Positions 24,705-33,603 of a stretch of DNA of 51,269 nucleotides are shown piece after piece. The notes under the pieces are model-generated. The model was not told where the DNA came from. It did not search any database and saw nothing but the letters and a program-made list of their open reading frames with translations. The DNA comes from an uncultured Alphaproteobacteria bacterium. GTDB taxonomy: Bacteria; Pseudomonadota; Alphaproteobacteria; HIMB59; GCA-002718135. The position numbers were made by a program, and so were the translations under genes. The stretch lies in assembly GCA_902519435.1 (NCBI GenBank), contig CABYKC010000005.1:1-51269 (forward strand). Reading direction: 5' to 3'. Every line of letters begins with the position of its first letter. Within the stretch, counting starts at the first letter, position 1.

Positions 24705-25696
24705 AAAAATTAGCGATCATTACCGATGCTTGGCTTCCTCAAGTTAATGGTGTTGTAAATACATACCTACATATTAATCCATTTTTAAAACAAAAGTATC
24801 AAATTGAAGTACTCCACCCAATGATGTTTACTAATTTTAGTTATCCTTGGTATAAGGAAATAAAAATAGCAATTAATACAAAAAAAATAACAGAAAAATT
24901 TTTTGGTGATTATGATCCTGATGTTATACATATTGCCACTGAAGGGCCAGTTGGAATTGCGGGGAAAAAATTCTGTGAGAATAATAGGTTGAGATATACA
25001 ACTTCTTTTCATACGAGATTTCCAGAATATATAGAGCAGAGAATAATGATACCAAAAATAATTGGGTACTCTTTTTTAAAAAATTTTCATAAAAATGCAT
25101 GTAATGTATTGGTCCCAACAGTATCTATGCGAAACGAATTAACTAAATATCAATTTCAAAATCTTAAAATTTGGTCAAGGGGAGTTAATACTGAATTATT
25201 TAATCCTTTAAAAAGAAGAAAAGGACTGAAAAAGTATATTGTTTACATTGGTAGAGTTTCATTAGAAAAAAACATCGAAGCGTTTTTAGAAATAAGAACT
25301 AAGATGGATAAAATTGTTGTTGGAGATGGTCCAGAAAAACAACGACTACAAAATAAATATCCATATGTATCTTTCGTTGGGATGAAAAAAGGTCAAGACT
25401 TAGCAAATTATTATGCAAATGCTGAAGCGTTGGTATTCCCATCCAAAACAGATACATTTGGAAATGTAATTTTAGAGTCTTTAGCCTCTGGAACACCAGT
25501 GGCTGCTTACCCAGTAACAGGTCCTAAAGATATTTTAAAAAACTCATTAATTGACAGTCTTGATAACGATATTGAAAACTCACTTAAAAAAGCCTTAAAG
25601 ATTGATAGAAATGATTGTAGAAAATTTGCAATGCAATTTACTTGGGATAGATGTGCAAATCAATTTCTATCTAATATTGTAAATGCAAAAAATTAA
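24701..25696 (+). CDS. agt: Agt-like diacylglycerol glycosyltransferase, copy 1
   Basis: A 331-residue group 1 (GT4-type) glycosyltransferase starting at GTG 24701 inside the plcP stop overlap. N-terminal TDAWLPQVNGVVNT and C-terminal VFPSKTDTFGNVILESLASG, with PVAAYPVTGP just after, are nucleotide-sugar and acceptor signatures typical of the Agt family that makes glyco- and glucuronosyl-diacylglycerol in marine bacteria. It completes lipid replacement begun by PlcP at the inner membrane. Paralogue at 30151-31152. A fragment of the arsC tail begins 20 bases after its stop. Confidence 0.84.
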   Translation: MKKLAIITDAWLPQVNGVVNTYLHINPFLKQKYQIEVLHPMMFTNFSYPWYKEIKIAINTKKITEKFFGDYDPDVIHIATEGPVGIAGKKFCENNRLRYTTSFHTRFPEYIEQRIMIPKIIGYSFLKNFHKNACNVLVPTVSMRNELTKYQFQNLKIWSRGVNTELFNPLKRRKGLKKYIVYIGRVSLEKNIEAFLEIRTKMDKIVVGDGPEKQRLQNKYPYVSFVGMKKGQDLANYYANAEALVFPSKTDTFGNVILESLASGTPVAAYPVTGPKDILKNSLIDSLDNDIENSLKKALKIDRNDCRKFAMQFTWDRCANQFLSNIVNAKN

Positions 25697-25716
25697 TTTT
25701 AAAATTATAGTTACTA

Positions 25717-25914
25717 AGAAGTAAAAGATTCAATTTTTAACAAATTGAAGGAACTAAAAAATTTATTTGAGATTAATGAAATTTAAAAATTAGTTTAATT
25801 TATAAAAATTTAATATTCTATTAACACGGCTGTAAAAAATAAAATTTAAATACTTTTTACCACTCACAGTATATTTCTTCCTGCTTATGTCCAATTATTG
25901 TGAGTGGGATTAAA
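25717..25914 (+). repeat. Direct repeat copy B: arsC tail fragment plus hairpin region
   Basis: This copy of 20933-21130 holds a broken arsC tail (no start, no upstream domain, frame disrupted by small differences such as AACAAATTGAAGG) and the hairpin. It ends 8 bases before the ppk stop codon. The whole space between agt and ppk, 226 bases, is therefore made of copied sequence. Confidence 0.87.
25860..25907 (+). ncRNA. Candidate structured RNA or terminator, copy B
   Basis: The outer stem CCACTCACA (25860-25868) and TGTGAGTGG (25899-25907) is identical to copy A. The inner part has changed, with CTTCCTGC in place of CCTCCTGC, and the inner stem is weaker. Keeping the outer stem while the loop drifts suggests selection on structure, or youth of the copy. 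It can serve as a shared terminator between convergent agt and ppk. Confidence 0.48.
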
Positions 25915-25922
25915 TTCTATTT

Positions 25923-28022
25923 TCAAATTTTTAAATTAGACTTAGCTCTAGATTTGAGTTTTGCTGAACCCCTCCCAGACAAGCTTGGATTTTTGATAAA
26001 AAAATTGTGAGAGGAAAACTTTTTCTCTTTGCTTGATATTTCTTTTTTCTGATAATTGCCATTACTTAACATTTGCCAAGAATTTGTATTATCTGTCATA
26101 CTGGCAATTAAGATCTGATTTAATATTTGTTCATGTACAGTTTCATTTTCAATAGGAATAAATGTTTCAACACGCCTATCTAGATTTCTTTGCATTAAAT
26201 CGGCAGAAGAAATAAACAAGATATTTTTTCTATGAGGGAATTTATGACCGTTATAAAAACAATATATTCTCGTATGTTCTAAAAAACGACCAATTATACT
26301 TTTAACAACTATATTTTCCGATAGATTTTCTTTACCAGGTATTAGAGAGCAAATTCCTCTTATCAACAATTCAATTTTTACATTTTTTTGAGATGCTTTA
26401 TAAAATTCATCAATAATTTGTTTATCAACAAGAGAATTACACTTACATACTATTCCAGATGGTTTATTTTTTCCAGCATTTGTAATTTCATTTCTAATTA
26501 GTTCATTTAATTTGTTTCTTGCAGTTATTGGAGAATATACTATTTTTTTTATTGTTGTTGGTTCTGAATAACTAGTTAAATAATTAAACATTTTTGCAGC
26601 ATCATTTGTTAATGTTTTGTCACAGGTGAAGTAAGATAAATCCATATAAACTTTTGCATTTCTCGGGTGATAATTACCTGTTCCATAATGTGCGTAATTT
26701 ACAACAGAATTCATTTGCTTCCTTGTTACAAGTGTAATTTTTGCATGAGTTTTCATATCAATATTGCCAAAAACAACTTGCGCTCCAGCTAATTCTAATT
26801 CTTTTGCCCATTTTAAGTTACGCTCTTCATCAAAACGTGCTTGCAGCTCTATAATGACAGTTACTAATTTCCCTTTTTGTGCTGCTCTAACTAAACTTGC
26901 TTCTATCGGCGAGTCATCAGTTGTTCGGTATAAAGTATGTTTTATTGATAAGACTTTTGGATCATCTGCGGCTTGATCAATAAACTGAGTCACTACTTCA
27001 AAAGATTCAAATGGGTGATGAATAACAATATCTTTATTCGCTATTGCTTTAAAATAATCATTTTTAAAATCTTTAATTCTTTCAGGAAATCGTACCTTAA
27101 ATTTTGGAAAAAATAATTTTTTAAAATCTTTTAAAAAAATTGACTCTATACTAGAAAGATTAATGGGTATTGGAAGTTTATATGTATTTACATCCTTATA
27201 GTTAAGTTTTTTATTTATGAATTTAATTAAGTGACTAGATATGTTTTCATCAAAATCAATTCTTATTACCTCTTGTCTTCTTCTCTCAAAAATAGCTTTT
27301 TGAAATACTAAAAATAAATCTTCTCCCTCACCACCTAATTCTAATTCACTATTCCTAATTGGTCTAAAAACACCTTTATCCAAAACCCTATCACACTGGA
27401 AAATTTCTTTTAGAGAAATAAGTAGGGCTGTCTCCATAGATACAAAACGTATTTTTTTACCAGGTAATTTAATAAATTTTTCTAATCCCTCTGGCACTCT
27501 CAGTATTCCATAAAAAGTTTTTTTATTATTTATTAAACGACATACTAAGGTTGTTTCTTTATTTGGTATAAAAGGAAATGGGTGAGATGGATCAATAATA
27601 ATTGGCGTTAAAACCCCCCAATTATTTTCTTCTAAATAATTTTTTATAAATGTTTTATCTTTTGTTTTCAGTGTTTTTTCTACATCTATATGGATCTTAT
27701 TTTCTGAAAGCTCTTTTAGTAAATCTATCCATATTGATTTTATATCTGAAATCATCTTTGATGTTTCTTTATCTATCAGCTTGAGTTGCTGTTGTGGTGT
27801 TAATCCATCAAAACTTTTATTTCGTGAATATTTTTGAACATTTAATCCTGCCACTCTAACCATAAAAAATTCATCAAGATTAGAGAATGCTATTGATAGA
27901 AACCTAACTCTTTCTAATAATGGCGTTTTATTATCAAGTGTCTGACTTAAGACTCTTTCATTAAATTTAAGCCAAGATAATTCTCTATTAATATAGTTAA
28001 AAGAATTATTATTTTTAATCAT
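25923..28022 (-). CDS. ppk: Polyphosphate kinase 1
   Basis: A 699-residue enzyme that polymerises the terminal phosphate of ATP into polyphosphate. NRELSWLKFNERVL at the start and RVRFLSIAFSNLDEFFMVRVAG are PPK1 N-domain hallmarks; the two catalytic histidines fall in THAKITLVTR and FLEHTRIYCF, and YAHYGTGNYHP lies between. Length is normal. It follows sixA on the same strand after 58 bases. The last residues, KSRAKSNLKI, are the part copied at 23601. Confidence 0.95.
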   Translation of the reverse strand: MIKNNNSFNYINRELSWLKFNERVLSQTLDNKTPLLERVRFLSIAFSNLDEFFMVRVAGLNVQKYSRNKSFDGLTPQQQLKLIDKETSKMISDIKSIWIDLLKELSENKIHIDVEKTLKTKDKTFIKNYLEENNWGVLTPIIIDPSHPFPFIPNKETTLVCRLINNKKTFYGILRVPEGLEKFIKLPGKKIRFVSMETALLISLKEIFQCDRVLDKGVFRPIRNSELELGGEGEDLFLVFQKAIFERRRQEVIRIDFDENISSHLIKFINKKLNYKDVNTYKLPIPINLSSIESIFLKDFKKLFFPKFKVRFPERIKDFKNDYFKAIANKDIVIHHPFESFEVVTQFIDQAADDPKVLSIKHTLYRTTDDSPIEASLVRAAQKGKLVTVIIELQARFDEERNLKWAKELELAGAQVVFGNIDMKTHAKITLVTRKQMNSVVNYAHYGTGNYHPRNAKVYMDLSYFTCDKTLTNDAAKMFNYLTSYSEPTTIKKIVYSPITARNKLNELIRNEITNAGKNKPSGIVCKCNSLVDKQIIDEFYKASQKNVKIELLIRGICSLIPGKENLSENIVVKSIIGRFLEHTRIYCFYNGHKFPHRKNILFISSADLMQRNLDRRVETFIPIENETVHEQILNQILIASMTDNTNSWQMLSNGNYQKKEISSKEKKFSSHNFFIKNPSLSGRGSAKLKSRAKSNLKI

Positions 28023-28080
28023 AATTTTTGTTTATATTATTAATAAAAAAAAAACACTTTCATAAAAAATACATATTTCT

Positions 28081-28539
28081 TTAATAATTCTTATTTTTTG
28101 GTTTTAAAATTTCACTTAATACCCAGCTATTTTTAAAGGATATTATGGCAAAAGCACAGGTTGGAAAATGTTCAATATTTGAATTACATAAAATATTAAT
28201 TGACTCTATCAAACTAGGGTTGTGCCCAATGATAAGTGTGTTTTCTTTTAATTTTTTAATTTTTCTTATAAGTATATTTGGTGGACATTCATAAATATCG
28301 TTATCAATTATAAATTTTACTGAGCGATCAAACGAGTTAGAAATTATATCATATGTGCTAGTTGTTCTTTTAGAAGGAGAACATATTATCTGACCAATTT
28401 GAAATTTTCTTTTATCTAATATTTTAGAAAATTGTTTTGCATTTCTCATACCTCTTTTATTGAGAGGTCTATCAATGTCATCAAGCTCTAAATTATCCCA
28501 ACTAGATTTGGCATGACGTAATAAATAAACTTGTAGCAT
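28081..28539 (-). CDS. SixA-like histidine phosphatase
   Basis: A 152-residue phosphoglycerate-mutase-like phosphatase with LRHAKSSWD (Arg8-His9) as the phosphohistidine site, the conserved DRPLNKRGMRNA and the second histidine in IIGHNPSL. SixA relatives dephosphorylate histidine phosphotransfer proteins or small substrates. It lies upstream of ppk on the same strand and is divergent from ppx across 32 bases, so it sits at the centre of the polyphosphate genes. Confidence 0.88.
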   Translation of the reverse strand: MLQVYLLRHAKSSWDNLELDDIDRPLNKRGMRNAKQFSKILDKRKFQIGQIICSPSKRTTSTYDIISNSFDRSVKFIIDNDIYECPPNILIRKIKKLKENTLIIGHNPSLIESINILCNSNIEHFPTCAFAIISFKNSWVLSEILKPKNKNY

Positions 28540-28571
28540 TCGAGTTTAATACTTTAGATGTATACATTTCC

Positions 28572-29477
28572 ATGGCTAAAATGAAAAACAAAAATCCCAT
28601 AACAGTGATTGATCTAGGTTCTAATACATTTAGACTGGTTATATATGAGCAAGCTATTTATCCTTTTCCAATACTTTATCAAAAAAGAGAATTTTTAAAA
28701 TTAGGTGAAAGTATTAACACAGGTAAACTCCCATCGATAAAAATTAAAGAAGCTATAAAATGCCTAGAAGAATATATTAAGATTGCAAAAGATTATGAGT
28801 CCTTAGATATTCATATTATTGCAACAGCAGCAATTCGTGAAACAATAAATGGAAAAGAAATTATTGAGCCTTTCAAGAAAAAAAAATCAGTAAGAGTAGA
28901 AGTACTCTCACCAAAAAATGAGGCTAAATGTGGATCCCTAGGTGTAATTAGTTCAATAAAAAATCCAATCGGTTTAGTTGCAGACTTGGGAGGTGGAAGT
29001 TTAGAACTTAGTTCAATAAAAAATAAGAACATACTTGAGACTAAAAGTTTAAAAATTGGCATCTTAAGAAGTGAATCTGATATGTACAAAACTACTAAAA
29101 TTAAATTTGATAATTTTTTATTTTCGAAATTTAAAAACCAATCTCTTAAATTTGCTAAAAACGTAGGAAATATTTATGTTATTGGAGGCATGTGGCGCAA
29201 TCTTGCAAAACTACATTTACATCTAAATGGCATCAAGAAAAATAAACTACATGGCTACCTGATACCATTTTCAGAGTTAGAAATATTCTATCACAAATTA
29301 TACTCTATGGATAAAAAACAAATTAAAAAATTGAATGTTGTTCAACCCAATCGATTAGATAAATTAAAATTATCTACATATATTTTATTTAGCCTTGCTT
29401 CATTTTATAATATTAAAAATATTATTTTTGTAAGATATGGAATTCGTGAAGGTTATTTACATGATATGTTGAATTAA
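28572..29477 (+). CDS. ppx: Ppx/GppA exopolyphosphatase
   Basis: A 301-residue ASKHA-fold phosphatase that releases phosphate from polyphosphate or from pppGpp. Motifs: DLGSNTFRLVIYE near 14-26 (phosphate 1), ATAAIRE, LGGGSLELS (phosphate 2). It lacks the C-terminal HD extension of the E. coli enzyme, as many alphaproteobacterial forms do. An ATG nine bases downstream (Met4) is an alternative start. Polyphosphate hydrolysis is favoured by proximity to ppk. Tail overlaps the aquaporin gene by 4 bases. Confidence 0.9.
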   Translation: MAKMKNKNPITVIDLGSNTFRLVIYEQAIYPFPILYQKREFLKLGESINTGKLPSIKIKEAIKCLEEYIKIAKDYESLDIHIIATAAIRETINGKEIIEPFKKKKSVRVEVLSPKNEAKCGSLGVISSIKNPIGLVADLGGGSLELSSIKNKNILETKSLKIGILRSESDMYKTTKIKFDNFLFSKFKNQSLKFAKNVGNIYVIGGMWRNLAKLHLHLNGIKKNKLHGYLIPFSELEIFYHKLYSMDKKQIKKLNVVQPNRLDKLKLSTYILFSLASFYNIKNIIFVRYGIREGYLHDMLN

Positions 29478-30130
29478 TTTTTAAAAAACAATCTAACAAT
29501 AACTGTAGCAATAAGAGCCCCAATAATCTGAGCTAAAATAAAACCTATAACGCTTGATGGACTTATTCCACTAAAACTATCTGTAAACATTCTTCCTATG
29601 GTTACTGCTGGATTTGCAAAACTTGTTGATGATGTAAACCAATATCCTGCAGTAATAAATAGAGCGACACCAATAGCTATTCTTTCCTTGTTTACCTCTT
29701 TTAATATAAAAATAGTTAATAATAATCCAACAGTTGCAATTATTTCTGAAAAGAATTTAAATACACCAACTCTTTCATTGAGTGACCATTCAATTATGGG
29801 ATATTCAAAATACCAATTTGCAGTTAAACAACCAAATATACCAGCAATAATCTGAGTAAAAATAAAAATTATTCCATAATTAATAGGAATATTTTTTTGA
29901 ATAATATCACTTAATACAACAGCAGGATTAAAGTATGCCCCTGAGATATTAATAAACATAGAAATAATTACAAATAAAATGGCACCTGTTGCAATTGTGT
30001 TTCCTAGTAATATTATACCAAGGTCATTTGACATTAACTCTCCCATAATTCCACTACCCACAATTGTTAGTACAAGAAAATATGTCCCAATAAATTCTGC
30101 TAGTATTTTTTGTCTTAAAGAATATGTCAT
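29474..30130 (-). CDS. AqpS-like aquaglyceroporin, possible arsenite channel
   Basis: A 218-residue MIP-family channel with six helices and two half-helices, FNPAV (68-70 NPA) and ANPAVTIGR (173-175 NPA). After the second NPA the usual filter arginine is replaced by Val176, as I recall for the arsenite channel AqpS of Sinorhizobium, whose FANPAVTI region looks alike. Together with arsC in this window it suggests arsenite efflux down its gradient. Glycerol is another possible solute. It follows agt copy 2 by 20 bases on the same strand, so it may belong to the plcP-agt operon. Confidence 0.8.
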   Translation of the reverse strand: MTYSLRQKILAEFIGTYFLVLTIVGSGIMGELMSNDLGIILLGNTIATGAILFVIISMFINISGAYFNPAVVLSDIIQKNIPINYGIIFIFTQIIAGIFGCLTANWYFEYPIIEWSLNERVGVFKFFSEIIATVGLLLTIFILKEVNKERIAIGVALFITAGYWFTSSTSFANPAVTIGRMFTDSFSGISPSSVIGFILAQIIGALIATVIVRLFFKN

Positions 30131-30150
30131 TACAAAATTACCCTAAATAA

Positions 30151-31152
30151 CTAGACGTTTACCATGTATTCTAAAAATTCTTTCACGCATTTATCCCATG
30201 TTAAATTAAGTGTAAAATTTCTACAATCAACCCTTTTTACTTTAAGCGCTTTTTTAATTGATTGTAATAAGTCATTATCTAAAGTATTAATCTTCTCATC
30301 TGTTAATACATCTATAGGCCCAGTTACTGGATATGCAGCAACTGGTGTTCCACTAGCCAATGCTTCAAGTATTACATTTCCTAATGTGTCTGTTTTAGAA
30401 GGAAATACAAACACATCTGCGTTTGCATAATATTTCGCTAATTCTTCTCCAGTTTTTACACCGACAAAATTTACTTCAGGATACTTATTAATATATTTTT
30501 CTAATTCAGGACCATCTCCCACAACTATTTTATTATAATTTCCTTTAAGTTTTAAAAATTCTTCAATATTTTTTTCAATTGCTACTCTTCCAACATAAGT
30601 CAGCTGAGTATTCTTGCTGTTTATATCTCTTTTATTTGGATTAAATAATTCTGTATCAACACCTCTATTCCAAACTACTAAATTTTTAAAATTATATTTT
30701 TTTAACTCATTTAGCATTGAAACTGATGGAACAAGAACTCTTTCAGAATCACTATGTAGTCTTCTTAATATGGAATAAGTAAATCTCTTTGGGATAAAAG
30801 CTCTTTGTTGAATATAATCAGGAAAACGAGTGTGAAAGGAAGAAGTATATTGTAGTTTATTTTTAAGACAGTACTTACGACCAGCAAAACCTACTGGACC
30901 TTCAGTCATTATATGAACAATATCTGGATTAAATTCTTTAAAAAATTTTTCAGTAACTTTCTTAGTGTTGTAAGAAATCTTTATTTCTTTGTACTTAGGA
31001 TAACTAAAATTATTAAACATCTGAGGATGTAATATTTTTATTTCAAAACCTTTTTTTTCTAGAATAGGTATAACGCTTTGAAATGTCGTAACTACGCCAT
31101 TTACCTGAGGAACCCACGCATCACTAATTAATGCGATTTTTTTAGGCTGCAT
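30151..31152 (-). CDS. agt: Agt-like diacylglycerol glycosyltransferase, copy 2
   Basis: A 333-residue GT4-type glycosyltransferase paralogous to 24701-25696: both share DAWVPQVNGVV-type starts, GRV-LEKNIE in the middle and VFPSKTDTxGNVILE-LASG near the end. It starts inside the last codons of plcP copy 2 (11-base overlap). The two Agt copies may add different sugars, such as glucose and glucuronic acid, or one may be redundant; the sequence does not decide. Confidence 0.84.
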   Translation of the reverse strand: MQPKKIALISDAWVPQVNGVVTTFQSVIPILEKKGFEIKILHPQMFNNFSYPKYKEIKISYNTKKVTEKFFKEFNPDIVHIMTEGPVGFAGRKYCLKNKLQYTSSFHTRFPDYIQQRAFIPKRFTYSILRRLHSDSERVLVPSVSMLNELKKYNFKNLVVWNRGVDTELFNPNKRDINSKNTQLTYVGRVAIEKNIEEFLKLKGNYNKIVVGDGPELEKYINKYPEVNFVGVKTGEELAKYYANADVFVFPSKTDTLGNVILEALASGTPVAAYPVTGPIDVLTDEKINTLDNDLLQSIKKALKVKRVDCRNFTLNLTWDKCVKEFLEYMVNV

Positions 31153-31954
31153 CCTCTTTTATTTTTCGTTTTTCTTCAAAAGAAATTAATTTTAAATTTT
31201 CTCTTTCTTCGGGCCAATTAAGAATTGATAAATTTCCAATTTCATCTTCAACAAGTGCTGTGCAACTTTCAATCCAGTCACCATCATTACAATAGAGAAC
31301 ACCATTTAATTCTTTTATTTCTGGTCTATGTATATGCCCACATACAACAACATCGGCATTTTCTCTTCTAGCTCTATCAGATACAGCAAACTCAAAATTA
31401 CTAATAAAGTTGGTTGCATGCTTTGTTTTCTTTTTTAAATATTGAGACAGTGACCAGTAAGACAAGCCCATCTTTCGTCGAATAAAATTAAATACATTAT
31501 TTAACTTTAGTAAATATTCATAAAGTGCTGATCCAACTTTGGCTAACCATCTCGCATTAATGATCACAGCATCAAATTCGTCTCCGTGTGTAATCAGTAC
31601 TTTCCTTCCATCAGCTAATTGATGAGTATCTTCATTTTTGATAGAAATTTCTCCAAAAGAAAAATTTGTAAAATCTTTTAATACCTCATCATGATTTCCT
31701 GGAATAAGTACTACCCTAGTTCCGTTTTTCGCTTTCTTTAAAACTTTTTGAACAATGTCATTATGTTCTTGTGGCCAATACATTTTCTTACGCATGCGCC
31801 ATCCATCAACAATGTCCCCTACTAAAAATAAATATTCCGAATCTGTTTCTTCTAAGAATTCTAAAAGCATCTTGCTTTTACAACCACTAGTTCCTAGATG
31901 GGTATCCGAAATCCAAATTGTGCGGTAAAATTTTTTATTACTTTTAAATTTCAT
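31142..31954 (-). CDS. plcP: PlcP-like phospholipase C metallophosphoesterase, copy 2
   Basis: A 270-residue metallophosphoesterase with the same motifs as copy 1: SDTHLGTSGCKS, VGDIVDGW, PGNHDEV, THGDEFDAV and CGHIHRP. The HLGTSGCKSKMLLEFL start and WPQEHND segment look closer to the rhizobial PlcP that I recall than copy 1 does, so this may be the ancestral copy. It heads a probable plcP-agt-aqpS transcript and is divergent from the SET-domain gene. Confidence 0.85.
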   Translation of the reverse strand: MKFKSNKKFYRTIWISDTHLGTSGCKSKMLLEFLEETDSEYLFLVGDIVDGWRMRKKMYWPQEHNDIVQKVLKKAKNGTRVVLIPGNHDEVLKDFTNFSFGEISIKNEDTHQLADGRKVLITHGDEFDAVIINARWLAKVGSALYEYLLKLNNVFNFIRRKMGLSYWSLSQYLKKKTKHATNFISNFEFAVSDRARRENADVVVCGHIHRPEIKELNGVLYCNDGDWIESCTALVEDEIGNLSILNWPEERENLKLISFEEKRKIKEDAA

Positions 31955-32039
31955 TAATTAAAGATTTTTCTTATACATAAAAGTATCATTTTATAATACA
32001 ATTTATTATTATATGTGTGTATTGTATAAAAATAACAGT

Positions 32040-32540
32040 ATGACGCAGAAAATTTGGTTTAAAAAAAAATCACCCCTTCACGGTTCTGGATTATTTGCAA
32101 AAATGAATATTAAAAAAGGCCAGAAAATAATCCAATATATTGGTGATAAAGTTACTAAAAGAGAGGGTGACAAAAGAGCAGATAAACAAATCCGCAAAGC
32201 AAAAAAAGATAAAAATAACGGCATGGTCTATGTTTTTGAACTAAACAAGCGATATGACATTGACGGTGATGTCGATTATAATTTTGCAAAATTTATAAAT
32301 CATTCATGCAATCCTAATTGTGAAGTAGACATCATAGATAATGAGATTTGGATTTCTTCTATTAAACGAATAAAAAAAGGAGATGAACTTTTCTATAACT
32401 ATGGTTATCCTTTTGATACAGATTTTGAGGATCACATTTGTAAGTGTGGTTCTAGAAATTGTGTAGGTTATATTTTAAGTGACAATGATTGGCCAAAATT
32501 AAAAAAATATGAAAAAAAAATTAAGACTAAGTCTAAGTAA
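32040..32540 (+). CDS. SET-domain protein lysine methyltransferase with post-SET zinc site
   Basis: A 166-residue protein. The SET core is complete: HGSGLFA near 14-20, NHSCNPNC at 87-94, YNYGY at 119-123, then a post-SET CKCGSRNC (Cys134, Cys136, Cys141) that with Cys90 could bind zinc, as in eukaryotic-type enzymes. Bacterial members methylate lysine on unknown proteins. An in-frame ATG at 32013 is an alternative start; a TATAAT lies at 31992-31997. Its 3' end overlaps phoR by 32 bases, so translation of the two is linked. Confidence 0.83.
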   Translation: MTQKIWFKKKSPLHGSGLFAKMNIKKGQKIIQYIGDKVTKREGDKRADKQIRKAKKDKNNGMVYVFELNKRYDIDGDVDYNFAKFINHSCNPNCEVDIIDNEIWISSIKRIKKGDELFYNYGYPFDTDFEDHICKCGSRNCVGYILSDNDWPKLKKYEKKIKTKSK

Positions 32541-33561
32541 GATACCTTCGATTATTATTGCAATTGATACAAATAAGGAAATAATTTTTTACAATAATGC
32601 AGCTAAACAAAAATTTTTATTTATCGATGAAGGAAGAGATCTCAATAATATTATTAGATCAACAGAGTTAAATACTTTTATTGATAAAGCCTTTAGGGAG
32701 AAAGAAGATTTTAAGTTTGAATTCACCCCATCTAATTTTAGTGATATGTATTTTATTGCTGACTTAATATTTGTTGAAAAAGATTATGAAGAATTATTAA
32801 TATCACTAAATGATCAAAGTCTTCTTAAAAACTACGAACAAATGCGAACAGATTTTGTGGCTAATGTAAGCCATGAATTGAGAACTCCTCTTTCCTCAAT
32901 TCTAGGCTATGTTGAAACAATTAAAAATTCACTCAATGAAGATAAGAACAAAGACAAAACGGTTGGTAAATTTTTAGATACAATGGAAGATCAGGCTTGG
33001 CGTATGACTAGACTAGTCGAAGATTTATTATTACTAAGTAAATATGAGACTGAAGATAAACCTATAGAATTTCAAGAAGCGAATATAAGGCAATTAATTG
33101 ATGGCGTAGTTGATAATTTACAAAACAAGTTAATGGCAAAAAAAATTGAAGTTCAAATCAAGGATGATTTTGATAAGTCTACAATATCAGCAAACAAAGA
33201 TGCTCTAATTCAAGTTTTTTTAAACTTAACCGATAATGCAATAAAATATAGTAAAGAAAATTCTACTATTGGTATTGAGATTGAGGGAGTCATTAATGAC
33301 AATAACGCCTTTTGCCAAATAAGTTTTATAGATAACGGAGAAGGTATATCAAAAGAGCATTTAACTAGACTTACTGAAAGATTTTATAGAGTAGATAAAA
33401 ATAGATCTCGAAATCAAGGCGGTACGGGTTTGGGTTTATCTATTGTTAAACATATAACTAATAGGCATAATGGTAAATTATCAATAAAAAGCAAGGTGGA
33501 TAAGGGTTCAACATTTACTATTTCTTTACCTGTAATTCAGCAAACTGTAATAAATCCTTAA
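32509..33561 (+). CDS. phoR: PhoR-like phosphate sensor histidine kinase
   Basis: A 350-residue kinase: an N-terminal PAS-like domain (about 10-100), a dimerisation domain with FVANVSHELRTPL (phosphorylated His122), N box NLTDNAIKYS, and G boxes DNGEGIS and GTGLGLSIV. It would phosphorylate PhoB (38826) in response to Pst-PhoU signals. I see no membrane helix, although PhoR normally has one or two, so this form looks soluble. It starts inside the SET gene; a later start would cut the PAS domain. Confidence 0.9.
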   Translation: MKKKLRLSLSKIPSIIIAIDTNKEIIFYNNAAKQKFLFIDEGRDLNNIIRSTELNTFIDKAFREKEDFKFEFTPSNFSDMYFIADLIFVEKDYEELLISLNDQSLLKNYEQMRTDFVANVSHELRTPLSSILGYVETIKNSLNEDKNKDKTVGKFLDTMEDQAWRMTRLVEDLLLLSKYETEDKPIEFQEANIRQLIDGVVDNLQNKLMAKKIEVQIKDDFDKSTISANKDALIQVFLNLTDNAIKYSKENSTIGIEIEGVINDNNAFCQISFIDNGEGISKEHLTRLTERFYRVDKNRSRNQGGTGLGLSIVKHITNRHNGKLSIKSKVDKGSTFTISLPVIQQTVINP

Positions 33562-33569
33562 TATATAAT
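33530..33569 (+). promoter_or_regulatory. Possible pstS promoter inside the phoR end
   Basis: TATAAT at 33564-33569 lies in a suitable place upstream of pstS. CTGTAAT occurs at 33530-33536 and again at 33545-33551, close to the classical Pho half-site CTGTCAT, but the spacing is 15 bases, not 11. A local promoter is likely because binding protein must be made in excess; the operator is uncertain. Confidence 0.35.
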
Positions 33570-33603
33570 CTTTAGTAATACCTTATTTTAAATGAGGCTA
33601 AAT

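Noticed and set aside
32013..32039. Earlier ATG for the SET-domain gene.
   Set aside because: It adds nine residues without homology; kept only as an alternative because neither start has a good ribosome site.
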